DNA of 64,000 nt from Halocaridina rubra (taxonomy: Eukaryota > Arthropoda > Malacostraca > Decapoda > Atyidae). Numbering within the stretch: the stretch's first letter is position 1; every line of letters begins with the position of its first letter. The stretch is from positions 25,001-89,000 of the forward strand of contig JAXCGZ010021045.1 of NCBI GenBank assembly GCA_037179515.1, given 5' to 3'. The notes beneath the pieces are model-generated. The model did not search any database. It saw only the letters and a list, made by a program, of their open reading frames with translations, and was not told where the DNA came from. Position numbers and translations under genes: made by a program. Shown in pieces: positions 60,724 through 64,000 of this stretch.

Positions 60724-63546
60724 TTGTTATACACAAATGCTGATGGATTAGCTGGTAAGGCAGTAGAATTAAAAGATAGGATTCACAACAGTAAGGCAGA
60801 TATAGTAGCAATTACAGAGACTAAGTTGAGTGAGGACATAAACAGTGTCACAGTTTTTCCTAAGGGCTTCAGAATACTAAGGGTCGAAAGATCTGAGAGG
60901 ACTGGTGGAGGGATAGCACTGCTCATAAGTGAGAGGATTCAAGTTGAAGAGATAAACTTGGCTATAGAAAGTGAGTTCAGGGAATTTCTTGTTGCTCGCA
61001 TAAATACTGGGTCAGAGAGCATTATAATAACTGTTGTATACAACCCACCAAGGAACCAAAATAGGCTTGAAATTTATGAGGAAAGTCATATAGGTACGAT
61101 TGAAGTCATAAACTCAATTGTTAACATGGCGCGGGAGAAAAAATGTAGGATTTTGATTATGGGAGACTTTAATCATAAAGAGATAGATTGGATAAATCTT
61201 GACCCACACAGTGGTGAGGACTCCTTTGGGGCAAGATTCCTAGATTGCGTACAAGGGAATTTCCTACACCAACATGTAATGGAACCAACAAGAGCCAGGG
61301 GTGGGGATGAGCCATCACTACTTGATCTGGTGTTCACAGATAATGTGTTGGATATTGAAAATATTGAGTATGAACCACCAATTGGAAAGAGTGACCACTG
61401 TGTGTTGTTGATGGAGTATATCATTGAAGACATTCTTCCTGAGAGTAGAGGCACTGAGGACATGAGGAGGAACTATCAGAAAGGAGATTACATCAAAATG
61501 AATGAGCTTTTTGCAGTTATTGACTGGAGAACCTTATTTTACAACAAATCTGTACAAGAAATGTATGACATCTTTTGTGAGAAATATGGGAAGATTGTAG
61601 ATTGCTGCATACCTGTCACCAAAGTAGGTGTAATTCATGCCAGAGAGAAATGGTTCGATAATGGGTGTAAAAGAGCTAAGGAGTGGAGAGACAAATGCTG
61701 GAAAAGGTATAGGAGGAGAAAAAACATAAATGCCTGGCAAACCTACAAAAGAGCAAGAAATGACTACCTAAGTAAAAGGAGAGAGGCAGAGAAAGATTAT
61801 GAGAGGGACATCACCAGGAAGGCGAAAGAAAATCTCAAGCTTTTCCACAGCTTTATCAGAGGAAAACTGAAGGTAAAAGAACAGGTTTTAAGGCTAAAGA
61901 GAGCGGATGGAAGCATCACTGAGACGGACGAAGAGATCTGCAAAGAATTGAACAAGGAGTTTCAGTCAGTATTTACAGTAGAAAATACCCCACCCCCTCA
62001 GATTGCAGTGATAGAAGCTCAAGGGCCGGTATTAGAGAACATCAACCTTACAGCCACAGAGGTATGCAAAGCGCTGATGGATTTAGATGTTCATAAAGCT
62101 ACAGGTCCTGATGACATATCCCCTCATGTGCTTAAAAAATGCGCAAACACAATATCAGTGGCACTAAGTATCATATTTAAGGAGTCATTGGAGTCGGGGG
62201 AGATTCCAAGATGCTGGAAACAAGCAAATGTGATACCTATCTTCAAAAAGGGAAGGAGGGATACGGCTCTGAACTATAGACCAGTTTCCTTGACCAGCAT
62301 AGTTTGCAAAGTTATGGAGAAACTACTAAGGAAACATATCTCTCTTCACTTGGAATCCTTCAACTTTTTGTCAGTGAGGCAACATGGCTTCAGAGAAGGA
62401 AGATCAACAGTAACAAACTTATTAGAATTTTATGATGAGGTAAGCCAAATCTTACAGGAAAGAGAGGGCTGGGCAGATTGCATATTCCTAGACTTCCAGA
62501 AAGCGTTTGACACTGTTCCACATGGGAGACTTATTAGGAAGCTGCAATCAATGGCTAGAATAGGTGGAAATGTCTTGGAATGGATAAAAACTTACTTAGA
62601 AGGAAGGGAACAGAGGGTTAGAGTAAGACACTCAGTGTCTGAATGGAGAAGAGTTAGTAGTGGAGTTCCACAGGGTTCAGTTTTAGGGCCACTTTTGTTC
62701 CTTGTATATGTAAATGACCTACCAGAGTCTGTAAATTCATTCATGAATATGTTTGCAGATGATGCAAAGATTGTGAAGAAAGTAAAAAACGAGAACAATG
62801 GTAGAGAACTTCAGGAGGATCTAAATAATCTGCATGAGTGGTCAGAAAAGTGGCTAATGAAATTCAATACCTCAAAATGTAAGGTAATGAGAATGGGTAC
62901 AAGTGCAAGAAGGCCCAAGCTTGACTACTCGGTGGCTGGAGTACAACTTCAGGAGACAGAAAATGAGAGAGATCTAGGAGTAAACATATTGGCAGATTTG
63001 TCTCCAGAAATACATATAAATGGCGTAGTAAGGGCAGCATATGCATTCTTATCAAATGTAAGGGTAGCCTTCAGGCACATGGACAAGGAAATGTTCAGAA
63101 ATATTTATGTAACCTATGTGAGGCCAAAACTGGAATATGCAGCCCCCTTTTGGAATCCGCACTTGAAAAAGCACATAGCTAAGCTTGAAAAAGTTCAAAG
63201 ACATGCCACGAAACTGGTGCCAGAAATACGCAATCTCGGTTATGATGAGAGGCTGAGGGAATTAGACTTGCCATCACTCGAAGCTAGAAGAGTAAGGGGG
63301 GATATGGTGACAGTCTTTAAATTCCTTCATGGTTATGATAGAGTGGATAGGGATCGATATTTCGATATGGCTGGCTCTAGAACTAGAGGTCATAGTTTGA
63401 AGCTTCGGAAGAAAACTTGTTTGCAGGATGTAAGGAAATACTTTTTCAGTGTAAGAGTAGTTGATAATTGGAATTGGCTAAGCGAGGAGGTAGTTAATGC
63501 TACCTCAATCCATAGTTTTAAGGACAGGTATGATAAGTATCACTAA
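60724..63546 (+). CDS. CR1-like LINE ORF2: endonuclease and reverse transcriptase
   Basis: 940 codons without interruption. Apurinic-type endonuclease at residues ~1-230 (AITETKLSED ~30, MGDFNHKEIDW ~145, SDHCVLL ~223). Reverse transcriptase at ~480-780 (ANVIPIFKKGRRDTALNYRP, LDFQKAFDTVPH ~589, GVPQGSVLGPLLF ~646, FADD ~676). A C-terminal region follows with VRPKLEYAAPFWNPHLKKHI and ATKLVPEIRNL. All expected catalytic motifs are present. The first codon is TTG, where copy 1 has ATG just after the ORF1 stop, so conventional initiation is damaged or uses re-initiation or an internal Met. It is the strongest candidate in the window for a coding-competent retrotransposon protein. Confidence 0.88.
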   Translation: MLYTNADGLAGKAVELKDRIHNSKADIVAITETKLSEDINSVTVFPKGFRILRVERSERTGGGIALLISERIQVEEINLAIESEFREFLVARINTGSESIIITVVYNPPRNQNRLEIYEESHIGTIEVINSIVNMAREKKCRILIMGDFNHKEIDWINLDPHSGEDSFGARFLDCVQGNFLHQHVMEPTRARGGDEPSLLDLVFTDNVLDIENIEYEPPIGKSDHCVLLMEYIIEDILPESRGTEDMRRNYQKGDYIKMNELFAVIDWRTLFYNKSVQEMYDIFCEKYGKIVDCCIPVTKVGVIHAREKWFDNGCKRAKEWRDKCWKRYRRRKNINAWQTYKRARNDYLSKRREAEKDYERDITRKAKENLKLFHSFIRGKLKVKEQVLRLKRADGSITETDEEICKELNKEFQSVFTVENTPPPQIAVIEAQGPVLENINLTATEVCKALMDLDVHKATGPDDISPHVLKKCANTISVALSIIFKESLESGEIPRCWKQANVIPIFKKGRRDTALNYRPVSLTSIVCKVMEKLLRKHISLHLESFNFLSVRQHGFREGRSTVTNLLEFYDEVSQILQEREGWADCIFLDFQKAFDTVPHGRLIRKLQSMARIGGNVLEWIKTYLEGREQRVRVRHSVSEWRRVSSGVPQGSVLGPLLFLVYVNDLPESVNSFMNMFADDAKIVKKVKNENNGRELQEDLNNLHEWSEKWLMKFNTSKCKVMRMGTSARRPKLDYSVAGVQLQETENERDLGVNILADLSPEIHINGVVRAAYAFLSNVRVAFRHMDKEMFRNIYVTYVRPKLEYAAPFWNPHLKKHIAKLEKVQRHATKLVPEIRNLGYDERLRELDLPSLEARRVRGDMVTVFKFLHGYDRVDRDRYFDMAGSRTRGHSLKLRKKTCLQDVRKYFFSVRVVDNWNWLSEEVVNATSIHSFKDRYDKYH

Positions 63547-63628
63547 GTCTAAAAATGGAACCGATGAGGAGACGGGAAGATACGAGCTTTGGGCTCTTTC
63601 CCGTAAACACAATTAGGTAATCACACAC

Positions 63629-64000
63629 AATCATAAAGAGATAGATTGGATAAATCTTGACCCACACAGTGGTGAGGACTCATTTGGGGCAATATTCCTA
63701 GATTGCGTACAAGGGAATTTCCTACACCAACATGTAATGGAACCAACAAGAGCCAGGGGTGGGGATGAGCCATCACTACGTGATCTGGTGTTCACAGATA
63801 ATGTGTTGGATATTGAAAATATTGAGTATGAACCACCAATTGGAAAGAGTGACCACTGTGTGTTGTTGATGGAGTATATCATTGAAGACATTCTTCCTGA
63901 GAGTAGAGGCACTGAGGACATCAGGAGGAACTATCCGAAAGGAGATTACATCAAAATGAATGAGCTTTTTGCAGTTATTGACTGGAGAACCTTATTTTAC
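63629..64000 (+). mobile_element. CR1-like LINE copy 3, 5' truncated, running off the window
   Basis: Starts inside the endonuclease codons (HKEIDWINLDPHSGEDSFGA) four bases after the 3' end of copy 2, same strand. It continues PTRARGGDEPSLRDLVFTDN to the window edge. Nearly identical to copy 2 over this span. Confidence 0.88.

Larger units (their letters stand above)
59903..63624 (+). mobile_element. CR1-like LINE copy 2 (best preserved)
   Basis: Contains a 3' part of ORF1, ORF2 and a ~75 bp 3' UTR ending acacaattaggtaatcac. The 5' end abuts a (CA)n array, which is probably the truncation point, since ORF1 enters without a start codon. Confidence 0.88.

Overview
This window is eukaryotic, transposon-dense, AT-rich DNA, most likely from an arthropod and probably a decapod crustacean. 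I infer that from the mix of elements: Tigger/pogo, piggyBac, mariner, Harbinger, hAT and Mutator-like DNA transposons, several LINE clades, and very long (TA)n arrays. No species call is possible. I see no intact host gene with introns, no tRNA or rRNA gene, no operon and no CRISPR array. Nearly every recognisable reading frame is a transposase, a reverse transcriptase, or an intronless copy of one cellular gene.

That cellular gene is the main feature of the window. At least five loci carry intronless copies of an EB1/MAPRE-type microtubule plus-end-binding protein (calponin-homology domain plus EB1 C-terminal domain). They lie at 598-1442 (A), 13513-14133 (B, 5' truncated), 27487-29240 (C), 33786-36370 (D/E, split by an insertion) and 42799-44458 (F/G, split by an inversion). 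All are damaged. They sit in a repeated composite unit, read on the plus strand as: a short gag/ORF1-like frame on the opposite strand, EB1, its 3' flank, a (TA)n array, a ~600 bp anonymous segment, an I-like LINE on the minus strand, and a small inverted-repeat element, after which the next gag-like/EB1 pair begins. The unit therefore looks like a degenerate direct tandem array seeded by one retrocopy. Later insertions and two local inversions have broken it up.

Layout. 1-2.3 kb: EB1 copy A and the gag-like frame, apparently inverted together with one end of a Tigger element. 2.5-3.25 kb: inverted copy of the array's 3' flank. 3.25-12.2 kb: a Tigger-1-like element (T1) containing a pogo element (3343-8805), which in turn contains a CR1-like LINE (4005-7008); the T1 transposase is at 9.8-11.6 kb. 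12.2-17.2 kb: array unit with EB1 B and a T1 deletion derivative (15418-16936). 17.2-26.7 kb: an I-like LINE on the minus strand, split by a second copy on the plus strand, which makes a ~3 kb-armed inverted repeat. 26.7-29.3 kb: gag-like frame and EB1 C. 29.3-33.8 kb: L2/CR1-like and RTE-like LINEs, the latter with a further LINE inside it. 33.8-38 kb: EB1 D/E and 3' flank. 38-42 kb: third I-like LINE. 42-45.3 kb: gag-like frame, EB1 F/G and a T1 derivative. 45.3-49 kb: Mutator-like remnant inside relics of a second Tigger family (T2). 49-53 kb: piggyBac with a mariner inside. 53-59.8 kb: T2 copies carrying a Harbinger element with a MADF gene and a hAT element with a long palindrome. 59.9-63.6 kb: a CR1-like LINE with an uninterrupted 940-codon ORF2, followed head-to-tail by a truncated copy that runs off the window.

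The nesting gives a relative chronology, and several insertions can be checked against empty sites elsewhere in the window. Nothing here works as a pathway. The two places with the best remaining coding capacity are the CR1 ORF2 at 60.7-63.5 kb and the I-like ORF2 at 21.0-23.9 kb, which has one 2-bp deletion.
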